Source of the DNA: Chloroflexota bacterium | GTDB taxonomy: Bacteria > Chloroflexota > Anaerolineae > Aggregatilineales > J027 | Direction: 5' to 3' | NCBI GenBank assembly: GCA_003697365.1 | Contig: RFGP01000011.1 | Span: forward strand, 1-38,006 | Length of the DNA: 38,006 nt | Shown here: positions 1-9,224 of the stretch, in pieces | How positions within the stretch are numbered: the stretch's first letter is position 1 | Layout: each line of letters starts with the position of its first letter | Program-made: the position numbers and the translations under genes | The notes under the pieces: model-generated | Databases searched by the model: none | Told to the model about the DNA's origin: nothing | Seen by the model: the letters and a program-made list of their open reading frames with translations, nothing else

Positions 1-527
1 ACGATCAAAACGCGCTCAACCCCTATACCACGACGTTGCAAACGATACTTCACGGTACGCAGGATAAGCCGTGCCCCACCAAGCAACAGCACCGTTAGCA
101 CAACAGCCTGTAAGATCAATAAACGTGAAAAAACAAGCGGTTGTAGGAGAAAGCTCAAAGCCATCACCACCAAGCCTGCATTAGCCGAGTTGTTCACAAT
201 ACGAAAAAGTTCAGTAGCCCATGTACGCCCGCGCTGTTGTTGATAGAGCTTACTCGTCTGATTGGCGACGAGCACCCATCCCATAAAGATTAAGGTATAA
301 GGAATATATGGCGCAAAAGGTGCATTATTCACTTCGTCAACTGGCTGAAAAAGTTGCACGCTATAGCGCAAATAGTATGACAAAAAGAATGCCAACCAAA
401 TTAGCACCGCATCAATCACGAATAATTGATGTTGGCGCTCAGTGAACAGCCAGCGTGTCCATATGTTGAATTCTTTCTGTGAGTTTTGTAATTCCACTTG
501 TTCGTGAGAAGTTGCTGATGTTGTCAT
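1..527 (-). CDS. Polyprenyl-phosphate sugar transferase (WcaJ/WbaP-like), N-terminal part, truncated by window edge
   Basis: Reading the minus strand from an ATG at 527 gives about 175 residues with no stop before the window edge. The start of the protein is polar, followed by hydrophobic segments near residues 34-48 (LFVIDAVLIWLAFFLSYYLR), 72-86 (PYTLIFMGWVLVA), 110-125 and 130-145, then a basic stretch and VERVLIV, which is the usual entry into the nucleotide/CoA-binding-like domain of undecaprenyl-phosphate sugar phosphotransferases. These enzymes place the first sugar-phosphate on the lipid carrier at the inner membrane. The catalytic bacterial sugar transferase domain would lie beyond the left edge, so the call rests on the topology and the downstream motif start. 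Its ATG overlaps the stop of the upstream GT4 gene as ATGA, indicating translational coupling in a glycan operon. Confidence 0.62.
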   Translation of the reverse strand, partial: MTTSATSHEQVELQNSQKEFNIWTRWLFTERQHQLFVIDAVLIWLAFFLSYYLRYSVQLFQPVDEVNNAPFAPYIPYTLIFMGWVLVANQTSKLYQQQRGRTWATELFRIVNNSANAGLVVMALSFLLQPLVFSRLLILQAVVLTVLLLGGARLILRTVKYRLQRRGIGVERVLI

Positions 528-1639
528 GTAATCGCCTGTTGATAACTGTCAAATATGCGCTGAGCAACACGCTGCCACGTAAATTGTGCTGCCCACGCGA
601 TTGCATCCTGCTGAATTGGTATAGGATATTGATCATAAACTGTCTGTAATGCGTGTGTCCATGCTATCTCATCATCTGACGGTAAAAGTGTTCCGACATG
701 ACCAACCGCTTCGGGTAAAGAAGAACTGTCGGAAGCAAACACTTTTTTTCCGCAAGCCATCGCCTCTACAATAGGCAATCCAAAACCTTCATACAAGGTT
801 GGATACACAAACGCATCGGCAGCATTATACCACCAAACTAATTCCTCAGACGGAATGTATCCCGGCGTGTGCACAGTCTCACTTAGTTGGTATTGCTCTA
901 TGGTTTTGAAAATATCATCATACAACCATCCCTTGCCCCCCCCTAAGACCAGATGCAAATCTTGGCGCACATGAACTGGCAACTGTGCATAGGCACGCAA
1001 CAACATAGAGAGATTTTTACGCGGCTCTAATGTACCAACAAACAAAACAAAGCGTTTTGGAAGATTCTTGCGTACACGAAACGCCTCTATCTCATCGCTT
1101 GGTAAAGGCTGATAAATGGGATCAACCCCAACAGAGGAAACATCAATTTTGTCAGGATCAACATTCCACAACGATATTAAATCACGTTTTGTACTCTCTG
1201 AAATCGCAATAATTCGCGTAGCACGCCGACAACTATTGTGCGTGAAAGTTTGCAAATAAAACTTTCTAGAGCGAGAAAGCACTTGCGGATAATGTACAAA
1301 ACTCAAATCAAATACCGTAACGACCGATGGGACGCGCAGACCATAGGGCATCACAAACGCGCTCGCATGATAAACATCCGGTCGAATTTGGCGAAGAGCT
1401 AAAGGTTGTATAGCCTGTTCCCAAAAAATGCGCCGCCATGCTGAGCTTGTGTTCATGCCAACACGTTGCACAACACGCGGCCATTCTTCTATCAGAGGAT
1501 GGTTCAAAAGTAGCGTAAACGTCGCTGACGGCGCAACTTTGGGCAAGTGAGAAATTACGCCATAAATATAGCGATGAATGCCCGCCTGACGATAACCTTT
1601 TTGCGCCGATAATAAATGCGCATTAATTGCGATATGCAC
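524..1639 (-). CDS. Glycosyltransferase family 4
   Basis: The 371-residue protein has the GT-B layout of GT4 enzymes: an N-terminal acceptor domain opening with MHIAINAHLLSAQ and a Gly-rich turn, and a C-terminal nucleotide-sugar domain with FVGTLEPRKNLSMLLRAY, then a loop PGYIPSEELVWWYNAADAFV and the E-x7-E signature in EGFGLPIVEAMACG. Such enzymes are cytoplasmic or membrane-associated and transfer a sugar from an NDP-sugar (often mannose-like) to a growing lipid-linked glycan. It starts 3 bases after the stop of the substrate-binding protein gene and its stop overlaps the next start, so it belongs to the four-gene minus-strand operon. Donor and acceptor cannot be read from the sequence. 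Confidence 0.9.
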   Translation of the reverse strand: MHIAINAHLLSAQKGYRQAGIHRYIYGVISHLPKVAPSATFTLLLNHPLIEEWPRVVQRVGMNTSSAWRRIFWEQAIQPLALRQIRPDVYHASAFVMPYGLRVPSVVTVFDLSFVHYPQVLSRSRKFYLQTFTHNSCRRATRIIAISESTKRDLISLWNVDPDKIDVSSVGVDPIYQPLPSDEIEAFRVRKNLPKRFVLFVGTLEPRKNLSMLLRAYAQLPVHVRQDLHLVLGGGKGWLYDDIFKTIEQYQLSETVHTPGYIPSEELVWWYNAADAFVYPTLYEGFGLPIVEAMACGKKVFASDSSSLPEAVGHVGTLLPSDDEIAWTHALQTVYDQYPIPIQQDAIAWAAQFTWQRVAQRIFDSYQQAIT

Positions 1640-1642
1640 TTA

Positions 1643-3913
1643 TTACCCACCAAATATCCGATAAGAGACTAATAATGAACCACCTATAACTGACTCTATA
1701 CGTAAAACACCACGCTGCCCTTCATTGGTCACAAGTCCATAAATAGCGCCGCTAAATAGTTGACCGCTATTTAAACTTGTCAGTGTTAGCAGAGCAGGAT
1801 CAATTGATGCCGCCGATGCGGTGTTATAGTCAAGATTTGGAATTATTCCAAAGCGCGCATTCCCTTGCGTTAACAAATTCACACCGTCCCACAAAATATC
1901 AGGCGTTGTGCCTGTAATTGGAAGAGGAATATTGGGCGCAAGTGTCAATCCCTCAACTTGAGCAATAACAGGTGACGTAATGGTATAACTAAACGCATAA
2001 ATATTGTTCGCCTCATTAATCTCAACCACACGATTATCAGGGTCTACTACAAAGTTAATCGTAAACGATCCCGTTCCGCCAACAGAAGCTGAGAGATTGA
2101 TGCCAACAGCGCTGTTTCCCGGCACACCATTTGATGAGCCACTCACAGGAATACCTCCCGGTTGAAATGTTGTACTCACTGAAAAAGGCCCTGTTGCCAC
2201 TGCGCCCTGATTACGTACCAATACAGTGACAGTAAAAGACTGGCCGGGTAGCGGTGAAGGTGGATTTAACAATACGCTATCAATAACAAGATCAGGGCCG
2301 TTTGTATTTGCAGAAGGTGAAGGTAATAGAACTCCGGGAGTTTGTATACTTTCTGCGCTAACAATAGGAAGACTCGTAAGTAAGTTACCCGGATCAACTA
2401 ATTCAACAACACTTGCCGACACCCATACATTGCGCCCTTGATAGTTAATGACATACCATGTGAAATCAGCATTGACCGCTAGAACTCTATACTCTTCTCC
2501 AGCCAGCATTTGCCCTACAATGTCAAAGTTGACGCTTGGGCCAGCTCGTAAATTCACCTGATTAAGCGTTGTAAATACTTTTACGCCATCGGGTGTAGGT
2601 GAAGGCGGTATAGTATTGGATGGTGTAAAAGTGGCCGAAGGCGTATAAGTTTGGGTTGGTGTTAATGAAGGTGTTGGGGTTGGCGTGATTGTCCCAATCA
2701 AAGCCACAATACGCGGCTCTTGTGGTAACAAGTCATCGTCTGGCAAACGAACATCATTAATGTAACGCGCAATAACTTCAGGGCCACCTGTATCACGCAA
2801 GCGATAGATCGTTACATGTCGTGCAACATCCCCATTAGCATATTCTGCGGGGTCAAGGCGACCTTGCACCGTATAAATTGGAGGCGATTGTCGCAAACTC
2901 GCATATAACTCTGATACATCAGGCCCCGCAACCTCAATATAACGGCGTACAATCCACACAGCATCATAAGCGGATGCTTCAACAGCGCTAGGTATACGAT
3001 TATAAGCTGTAACATAGTCTAGTAAAAATGTCTGACTAATTGCATTTGGTATAGTATAGGCCCAAGATGTAGCGCCAATAATTCCAGTACCAAGTCGTTG
3101 ACTAATGACTCCACTGCTCACGCCTTCTAGTGCATCACGATATACGAAATCACCAGCGAATTCTGAAGCGCGCAGATTTTGCAATAAGGTAGCCGCATCT
3201 TCGGGTGGCCCCCACATCACCACAGCCTGAGGGTTTTGTTGAATTATTCGAGCAGCATCTGCTTGTAAAAGCTCTTCATTTGCTTCAGTATATTGAACCT
3301 TCAGCACGGGGCGAATATTTGCAGCATTCATTGCTTGCTCAAATAACACAAGTGCCTCAGTTGACTCAACATCGGTTTGAACAAGCACAATTCGATTATA
3401 GCCGCGTTCGCGAAGCAATACATCAGCCAGTGCCCGACTATAAAAGCGCTCTGCAGCACGTACACGAATAATATGATCGCTTGGGTCAATATCAGTAATT
3501 GTGTCTGATGTGGCTAAGGTCAAAATAGGGATGCCCGCATTGGCAAGCGTTTCAATATTTGGTAAGGTGAGTTCGTTTTTAATAGGGCCAATAATAGCGA
3601 TCACTTCTTGCTCTAATAAACTGTCGAGCACAATGGGCAAGTCTTCAGCAACAACCAGTGGGCGTAAAGGCTGTACCAATGCCAAACGATATTGTGTGCC
3701 ATCTGGCCCCACCACTCCTCCAGCCTCGTTGATTTGCTGAATAGCCAATAAAGCCCCTCTTTCACCTTCTACTCCTCGTCCCTCTATCCAACCAATGTTC
3801 AAAGTCTGAACATCTTGTCGTGATGGCGGGGCTGCTTCACCATTGAATGTGAAAGCCATCATGATTCCAAATAAAAGCAATGTTAACAAAAGTACTTGCT
3901 TCATACGCTGCAT
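1643..3913 (-). CDS. Modular ABC-type (Leu/Ile/Val family) substrate-binding protein with SH3-like and CARDB domains
   Basis: A 756-residue secreted protein. An N-terminal signal peptide (MKQVLLLTLLLFGIMMAF) is followed by a periplasmic binding fold type 1 domain, about residues 35-405, like the branched-chain amino acid receptor family (LNIGWIEGRGVEGERGALLA, IIGPIKNELTLPN, VYRDALEG). A Thr/Pro linker (TPTPTPSLTPTQTYTPS) leads to a bacterial SH3-like domain (VNLRAGPSVNFDIVGQMLAG) and then a CARDB-type Ig domain (DLVIDSVLLNPPSPLPGQSF, RNQGAVATGPF, VVEINEANN). A further beta-rich tail of about 100 residues is not recognised. No permease or ATPase gene is nearby, so a role as a wall-bound sensor or ligand-binding scaffold is as likely as transport. 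It sits between the DUF2723 and GT4 genes with gaps of 9 and 3 bases. A start at 3904 is also possible. Confidence 0.8.
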   Translation of the reverse strand: MQRMKQVLLLTLLLFGIMMAFTFNGEAAPPSRQDVQTLNIGWIEGRGVEGERGALLAIQQINEAGGVVGPDGTQYRLALVQPLRPLVVAEDLPIVLDSLLEQEVIAIIGPIKNELTLPNIETLANAGIPILTLATSDTITDIDPSDHIIRVRAAERFYSRALADVLLRERGYNRIVLVQTDVESTEALVLFEQAMNAANIRPVLKVQYTEANEELLQADAARIIQQNPQAVVMWGPPEDAATLLQNLRASEFAGDFVYRDALEGVSSGVISQRLGTGIIGATSWAYTIPNAISQTFLLDYVTAYNRIPSAVEASAYDAVWIVRRYIEVAGPDVSELYASLRQSPPIYTVQGRLDPAEYANGDVARHVTIYRLRDTGGPEVIARYINDVRLPDDDLLPQEPRIVALIGTITPTPTPSLTPTQTYTPSATFTPSNTIPPSPTPDGVKVFTTLNQVNLRAGPSVNFDIVGQMLAGEEYRVLAVNADFTWYVINYQGRNVWVSASVVELVDPGNLLTSLPIVSAESIQTPGVLLPSPSANTNGPDLVIDSVLLNPPSPLPGQSFTVTVLVRNQGAVATGPFSVSTTFQPGGIPVSGSSNGVPGNSAVGINLSASVGGTGSFTINFVVDPDNRVVEINEANNIYAFSYTITSPVIAQVEGLTLAPNIPLPITGTTPDILWDGVNLLTQGNARFGIIPNLDYNTASAASIDPALLTLTSLNSGQLFSGAIYGLVTNEGQRGVLRIESVIGGSLLVSYRIFGG

Positions 3914-3922
3914 AAATTCACC

Positions 3923-5896
3923 CTACTCTACGACTTGAAACGTGCTACCGAAGATCACCTCGCCATCTGTCTCATGGCGCAAGTTGAGAATTGTCCCATC
4001 TGGCAATTGCCGATACACAATAACGGCCCAAAAATAATTTCCAACAGGCATTTCAGGTGGAATTGCTAATTCATGATAATCATGAACGAGCTCATTTTTC
4101 ACCCATTGCGAAGTCGGATACATTCCGCTCACGGGATGCTGTATATCATTTTGCCAAATTTGTGTCCAATCCTCTCGATAAACACGCACAGAAATCGAAT
4201 AATCCACATCAAGATCATCAAGTGCCCACCAAGACAAAACTAATGGTTGATAGCTTCCTTGTTCATAGGTAGCTTCATCTACCCAATAGCCCGCCAACAT
4301 CAATTGAGGTATCCCTTCCGGTGTACTCAAGGATTTACCAAGTCGTATCACACGAGGTGGCAATTCATCTAAACTATTGATGATAGTTGGCTGATCTTGC
4401 AGGCAAATCAAAGCATCATAGGCAGTAGGATGATAGATGCGCTCACTCAATTCATTCACTCTGACATGGTGTGAGATACACAAGGGGCGACCTGTTGCCT
4501 CATAAATTGGCAAATAACGCTCTACAGGATATTTAATTGTAATATCAGGGCGTATCCCTTCAACTTTTTGGTAATACCATAGAATCGTCGCAGGTTCCCA
4601 TTCAGTCAGTAATACAGCATTGGGTGGCAAATCATCCATACCGCTTGCCAAGCGCTCCCCCATATCACCTGTTTTAATAGTTGTGCGCCAAATTCCTAGC
4701 GGGTAACCATAGTCTGCATCACGAGCACGAATTGGATAAGCATAATTCCATTGTAAGGCGATAACTAGTGCTCCCACTATACCTACAGCCGACGATAAAA
4801 TTAACTTTTGACGTGCAAAAGAAAAAGTTAAACGTTGCTCAGCCCAATTCCATAAAATGTTTAGGCCATGTGCATAAGCATAAACCAGCAAAATAAAAGA
4901 CGGCAAAAAGTAAGTAAACGGACGATCATTATCGCGCCAATTGGCCGCTAAGCCCCCTTGCAACAAATAGGTAAAAATAACGAAAAAACCCGCCCCCAAA
5001 TCTTGACGTGCAAGCTGAACAGCCCCTAAAGCACCAATCGCAACAACAATAATGGTGTAATCATGGAGCATTGTATTTGTATAATTTTCGAGTTGCTCCA
5101 TTATACCCGGTACAACAAAGGCTTCTTTGGCTTCATGGCGATCCATCAGCCATTCTATCCACTGCCCAACAGTCTGAGGTTGCCACTCACTAGGTGCAAG
5201 GTTACGAGATTGGATCCAAGGCAAAAAAAGTGGGTAGGTAATAAGCGCTGGCAACAGCACAAGGCCAAGGCAAACAATTGTTCGCCGCTTGTTTTCCCAA
5301 ATTGCCCAACGCTCATGATATAACACCAAGAAGCCTAAGCAAAAAGCAAAAAGTAGCATAGTCCGATGATGCAATAAACTAATGCCATATACAGCAGAAA
5401 GGACATATAGCAATCGATCAGCATATGGCTTCTCATGATCACGCGCCCACCACAACGCCAACCCAACAACCGCAGACACGAAGATCGTATTAAAAGCATA
5501 TTTATCAGCCAAAACAGCCTGTCCCCAAAAAGTGGCACCAAGCCCGCATGTTAAGCCAGCCAAAATTGCGATGATCCAACGGTTATATAAACGATAGGTC
5601 ATCCACAATAAAATAGCGCTTCCTAAAGCGCCTGATACAGCAGCTAAAAGATTCATGCGATAGGCCACCGTGCCCACCACTACTACTTTTGACCAAAGAT
5701 GTCCTACAAAAATGTACAAGGGCAAACCTGTTGGGTGTGTAAGTGCAAGAATTGGGCCAGCGTACTGCAGTTCTCCTGCATCTCCACCTACTGTACCGGG
5801 CATCAAGGTACGAATATAGAGCCCCAAAAGCCCTATAAACAAGAGCAAAGCCCATAGCCAAGAATTGAAGAAGTATTTCTTCAAGATGTTTGTCAT
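3923..5896 (-). CDS. DUF2723 family multi-pass membrane protein (GT-C-like mannosyltransferase-type)
   Basis: The 657-residue protein has an N-terminal TM segment (WLWALLLFIGLLGLYI) and then the hallmark of DUF2723: GDAGELQYAGPILALTHPTG followed by LPLYIFVGHLW. In this family the acidic residue in the first extracytoplasmic loop (here GGDAGE) is in the position of the catalytic acid of GT-C glycosyltransferases that use polyprenyl-phosphate sugars. About ten more hydrophobic segments run to residue ~380, followed by a large soluble C-terminal region (residues ~400-657) expected outside the membrane. It is the first gene of the minus-strand glycan operon with a promoter at 5942-5969. Activity and substrate are inferred from the family only. 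Confidence 0.85.
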   Translation of the reverse strand: MTNILKKYFFNSWLWALLLFIGLLGLYIRTLMPGTVGGDAGELQYAGPILALTHPTGLPLYIFVGHLWSKVVVVGTVAYRMNLLAAVSGALGSAILLWMTYRLYNRWIIAILAGLTCGLGATFWGQAVLADKYAFNTIFVSAVVGLALWWARDHEKPYADRLLYVLSAVYGISLLHHRTMLLFAFCLGFLVLYHERWAIWENKRRTIVCLGLVLLPALITYPLFLPWIQSRNLAPSEWQPQTVGQWIEWLMDRHEAKEAFVVPGIMEQLENYTNTMLHDYTIIVVAIGALGAVQLARQDLGAGFFVIFTYLLQGGLAANWRDNDRPFTYFLPSFILLVYAYAHGLNILWNWAEQRLTFSFARQKLILSSAVGIVGALVIALQWNYAYPIRARDADYGYPLGIWRTTIKTGDMGERLASGMDDLPPNAVLLTEWEPATILWYYQKVEGIRPDITIKYPVERYLPIYEATGRPLCISHHVRVNELSERIYHPTAYDALICLQDQPTIINSLDELPPRVIRLGKSLSTPEGIPQLMLAGYWVDEATYEQGSYQPLVLSWWALDDLDVDYSISVRVYREDWTQIWQNDIQHPVSGMYPTSQWVKNELVHDYHELAIPPEMPVGNYFWAVIVYRQLPDGTILNLRHETDGEVIFGSTFQVVE

Positions 5897-5941
5897 TCGT
5901 CAATAACCTGTCGGTTCGCATTCCTTCGTTTTTGCGGCAAT

Positions 5942-5969
5942 ATTATAGCATTAAGCAAAAGCATATTAA
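5942..5969 (-). promoter_or_regulatory. Candidate sigma70-type promoter for the minus-strand glycan operon
   Basis: On the minus strand a TTAATA (-35, 5969-5964) and a perfect TATAAT (-10, 5947-5942) are separated by 16 bases and lie 46 bases upstream of the DUF2723 start at 5896. The match to consensus is 4/6 and 6/6. Seen by eye only. Confidence 0.5.
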
Positions 5970-6000
5970 CGGGTGATTGAATAATCAAGGAGTAAACGTC

Positions 6001-7272
6001 ATGTTGCTGCGCCGATTTTGGTGGTTGCTGTCATTGATGCTCATTTTTTCGTGGCCACCGTCCAGAATATCCATCGCACAAACAAGCAACAACATTCGTA
6101 TTTGGTGGCCAGAAGCATTATATGATGAACCATCACGCACCACAATCGATGCCTTATTTACAAACTATAATGCCGCAAGCAATACGCAAATTGAATCACG
6201 GATTTACCTTATGAACTTTCAAGGCATGAATGTCGTAAGTCAACTTCAGCTCGTCAATACAGTAGCACCAAGTGCCCTACCAGATATTGTGTTGATTCGT
6301 CGTGATGACATGAATACGATACTGCAACAAGCAAGCCTAACGAGTGCTAATGCAGACCCCACCGTCTATACACAACGGCCAGTAGAATTACAGCCCCTAA
6401 CAGTGTGGGATACAATTAGCATTACCAACGAGCTGTCTGCACTTTCGCCAACGCTCGTGAGCATGGGTGAGATTAATGGCATACGTTATGGACTTCCTTA
6501 TCTTATTGAAGTTCAGCATGTGCTCTATGAGCCCACAGCTTTCGATGAAGCCCCCCAAACCGCTCAGGACTTGCTCGCTGCAGGAGAACCGATCTTATTT
6601 ACAGCAAGACCAAATACAGGACAAGCCGTAAATGATTTCCTCCTCACTTTATATGTCAGTGCAGGAGGAACATTTATCAATTCAGAAGGCATTCCAATAT
6701 TAGACGAAGTACCTTTACGCCAAACGCTCATTTTTATTGAAGAAGCAACTGCCTCGCAAATCATTAGTGTCGATTTACTCAACTATCGGCAACCAGAAGA
6801 ATATCTAGACCTACTTGTTGAAGGCGAAAGGAATTTTGCTTTTGTCAATTCTTCTCTGTATTTAACACACGAAGAACTCACCCGTTTTACTGTTGAAGCA
6901 GTGCCCACTTTGGATACAGAACCTTCAGTGCTCCTTGATGGTTGGGTTTGGGTACTACTGACCGATGACCCAGAGCGGCAAGCTGCGGCCTTTCAATTTG
7001 TGCGTTGGATGTATGAGACCGATCAAATGGTTGATGTAGCGCTCGCAGTTCATAGTATCCCAGTACAAGAACGCGCGTTAAATGCAATGGACGATCCATA
7101 TTATGAAAGTATTCAGAATTTGATCGGTAATGCTATTTTGGTGCGAGGAAGGCGGAATCCAGCTGCCGTAGCACTTCAAAACGCTTTTGAAGCAGTGTTA
7201 AACGGCGCTTCATCAACTGAAGCTGCTACGACAGCGCTCAATAGCTTAAGTTCCTCAACTACCGATAGCTAA
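6001..7272 (+). CDS. Extracellular solute-binding protein, family 1 (sugar type)
   Basis: I take the ATG at 6001 as the start because AAGGAG at 5987-5992 lies 8 bases before it; an in-frame TTG at 5977 would include the RBS. The 423-residue product has a signal peptide (MLLRRFWWLLSLMLIFSW, cleavage probably after SIAQ) and the features of MalE/UgpB-like receptors: a mature start IRIWWPEALYDEPSRTTIDA, hinge-region segments such as LPDIVLIRRDDM and INGIRYGLPYLIEVQHVLY, and a C-terminal AAAFQFVRWMYE helix. It would bind a carbohydrate outside the membrane. No permease or ATPase is adjacent, so its transport partners are elsewhere or absent. The last codon overlaps the convergent htpG stop. Confidence 0.82.
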   Translation: MLLRRFWWLLSLMLIFSWPPSRISIAQTSNNIRIWWPEALYDEPSRTTIDALFTNYNAASNTQIESRIYLMNFQGMNVVSQLQLVNTVAPSALPDIVLIRRDDMNTILQQASLTSANADPTVYTQRPVELQPLTVWDTISITNELSALSPTLVSMGEINGIRYGLPYLIEVQHVLYEPTAFDEAPQTAQDLLAAGEPILFTARPNTGQAVNDFLLTLYVSAGGTFINSEGIPILDEVPLRQTLIFIEEATASQIISVDLLNYRQPEEYLDLLVEGERNFAFVNSSLYLTHEELTRFTVEAVPTLDTEPSVLLDGWVWVLLTDDPERQAAAFQFVRWMYETDQMVDVALAVHSIPVQERALNAMDDPYYESIQNLIGNAILVRGRRNPAAVALQNAFEAVLNGASSTEAATTALNSLSSSTTDS

Positions 7273-9158
7273 TGCTGTACGGTGGTTGAAGTTGTGGCAA
7301 CTTCCATCAGGCGCTGAATCCGCTGCACCATTTCAGCGGGATTAGGATGCAAGCCATCAATGAGCAATGCATTTTCGTATAATTGTTCAATAGTTGCATC
7401 GATCAAACTTTGATCAGCGCCTGTGGTGATCAAATTCGCCAAATTATGAATAATACGATGGCGCGGATTAAATTCTAAAATCTTACGCGGCACCTCATAT
7501 TCACGATCCAGCAATTGATAGACCTTTTGCGTGTGTCGATCTAATGTGCCTTCAGGCGAGACAAGTCTTGCAGGGTTCGCTGTACCCACTAGAACCTTAC
7601 TCACCCGCACTGAATGAACACGATCTCCCAATACTTTTTCAAAACGTTCTTTCAGCGCTGATAAAGCCTCACCTTCAATAGGAGGTTGTTCGGCTTCATC
7701 AACTTCTTCTGATAATGTCCCTATATCAGAAAGGTCAAGATTTTCATCATCCACATTCTGGAGGCGATGCCCGTTATATTCAAACAAAGAATTAATCAAG
7801 AAGCTATCCACTGTTTCTGTGAAAAACAAAACCTCAATACCACGCGCACGGAAAGGCTCTAGGTGTGGGCTATTCATCACCGTAGACTTATTATCGCCTA
7901 AAATATAATAAATAGCGTCTTGATTTTGCACCTCTTGCATTCGCTCAACGTACTCATCGAGAGAAATAAGTTTGTCAGGACTATGTGTGCTATAGAAGCG
8001 CAACAAGCTAGATAGGCGTTCTTTATTATCGGGATCAATTAAGATACCCTGCTTCAAGAAGGGACCAAATTCTTCCCAAAAAGCAGCATACCCTTCACTA
8101 TCGCGCTTCGCAAAGTCTTTCAGTTCACGTAGTACCTTACCAGTAATAGCTTTCTTGAGGTTAACCATCACACGGTTAGCTTGAACTGTCTCGCGCGACA
8201 CATTAAGGGGCAAATCCTCAGAATCAACGACCCCCTGCATAAAGCTCAGATATTCTGGTAATAGATCGGTGCAATAGTCTTGAATGAGAACTTTACGGGC
8301 ATAGAGTTGCAAGCCCGGCTCCTTACGACGACTAAAAATTGCTGGCTCTCGTTTGGCGGGCACATACAGCAATGCATAATATTGTACAGGCGCATCGGTT
8401 GTTGTATGGATATAGAGACGTGGATTTTCAAAGTCAAAAGTCAAAGATTTATAAAATGTGTAGTACTCTTCTTCAGTTACTTCATTGGGGGAGCGTCGCC
8501 AAATTGCCTGCCGATCATTGATGGGTTCTTCCCCGTCACCTAAATAGATAGGAAAGGCAATATAATTTGAGTGTTTATGAATGATTGTTCGCAAGCGCCC
8601 TTCATCCAAAAACTCATCAGCATCTTCCTTTAGGTAAAGGATCACATCTGTACCGCGAGTTTCGCGATCGCCTTCAGTGACTTCATATGTTTCTGAACCA
8701 TCGGAAATCCACTTCACAGGCTTCGCATCAGGTCGGTAAGAAAGCGTATGAACAACCACGCGATCTGCTACCATGAAAATACTATAAAAACCAACACCAA
8801 ACTGACCGATGAATTCTACGGCATTTGTGGCATTTTTCGCTTGTTCAATAAACGATTTAATACCACTATGAGAGATTGTGCCAAGATTTTCAATCACTTC
8901 ATCGTGGGTCATGCCAACGCCTGTATCGCGAATCGTCAGCGTTCTCGCCTCTTTATCAACCAAAATCCTAATGGCTAGTTCTGCCTCAGGATCGCGCACA
9001 TCGCGTGTTGTCAGCATTTCAAATTGTAGGCGGTTCAACGCATCCGAGCTATTCGAGATCAGCTCACGTAAGAATATTTCACGATCTGTGTATAAGGAAT
9101 GTACCAAAGTATGCAACAACTGCTTTATTTCAGCTTGAAAAGTATAGGTTTCACTCAT
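7269..9158 (-). CDS. htpG: Molecular chaperone HtpG (Hsp90)
   Basis: Start chosen at the ATG at 9158 (MSETYTFQAEIKQLLHTL) because AGGAAGGA sits just upstream at 9168-9176 and Hsp90 proteins begin this way; a longer frame to 9221 adds a non-conserved leader. The 629-residue length is normal for HtpG. The N-terminal GHKL ATPase carries ELISNSSDALNRLQFEML, the ATP-lid motif DTGVGMTHDEVIENLGTI and GQFGVGFYSIFMV; the middle domain has the SRETVQANRVM stretch with the conserved Arg; a C-terminal dimerisation domain follows. It is an ATP-dependent cytosolic chaperone. The protein lacks the eukaryotic MEEVD tail, as expected. It lies 66 bases after the beta-propeller gene on the same strand and converges, with a 4-base overlap, on the solute-binding gene. 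Confidence 0.97.
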   Translation of the reverse strand: MSETYTFQAEIKQLLHTLVHSLYTDREIFLRELISNSSDALNRLQFEMLTTRDVRDPEAELAIRILVDKEARTLTIRDTGVGMTHDEVIENLGTISHSGIKSFIEQAKNATNAVEFIGQFGVGFYSIFMVADRVVVHTLSYRPDAKPVKWISDGSETYEVTEGDRETRGTDVILYLKEDADEFLDEGRLRTIIHKHSNYIAFPIYLGDGEEPINDRQAIWRRSPNEVTEEEYYTFYKSLTFDFENPRLYIHTTTDAPVQYYALLYVPAKREPAIFSRRKEPGLQLYARKVLIQDYCTDLLPEYLSFMQGVVDSEDLPLNVSRETVQANRVMVNLKKAITGKVLRELKDFAKRDSEGYAAFWEEFGPFLKQGILIDPDNKERLSSLLRFYSTHSPDKLISLDEYVERMQEVQNQDAIYYILGDNKSTVMNSPHLEPFRARGIEVLFFTETVDSFLINSLFEYNGHRLQNVDDENLDLSDIGTLSEEVDEAEQPPIEGEALSALKERFEKVLGDRVHSVRVSKVLVGTANPARLVSPEGTLDRHTQKVYQLLDREYEVPRKILEFNPRHRIIHNLANLITTGADQSLIDATIEQLYENALLIDGLHPNPAEMVQRIQRLMEVATTSTTVQH

Positions 9159-9224
9159 AGGATGTTGTCCTTCCTGCCTAATAATAATAGTTTCGTTGGC
9201 TATTATGGCGCGATTATGCAAGAA

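Noticed and set aside
5583-5921. 112-codon minus-strand frame overlapping the start of the DUF2723 gene
   Set aside because: Out of frame with the conserved DUF2723 motif and without any family feature.
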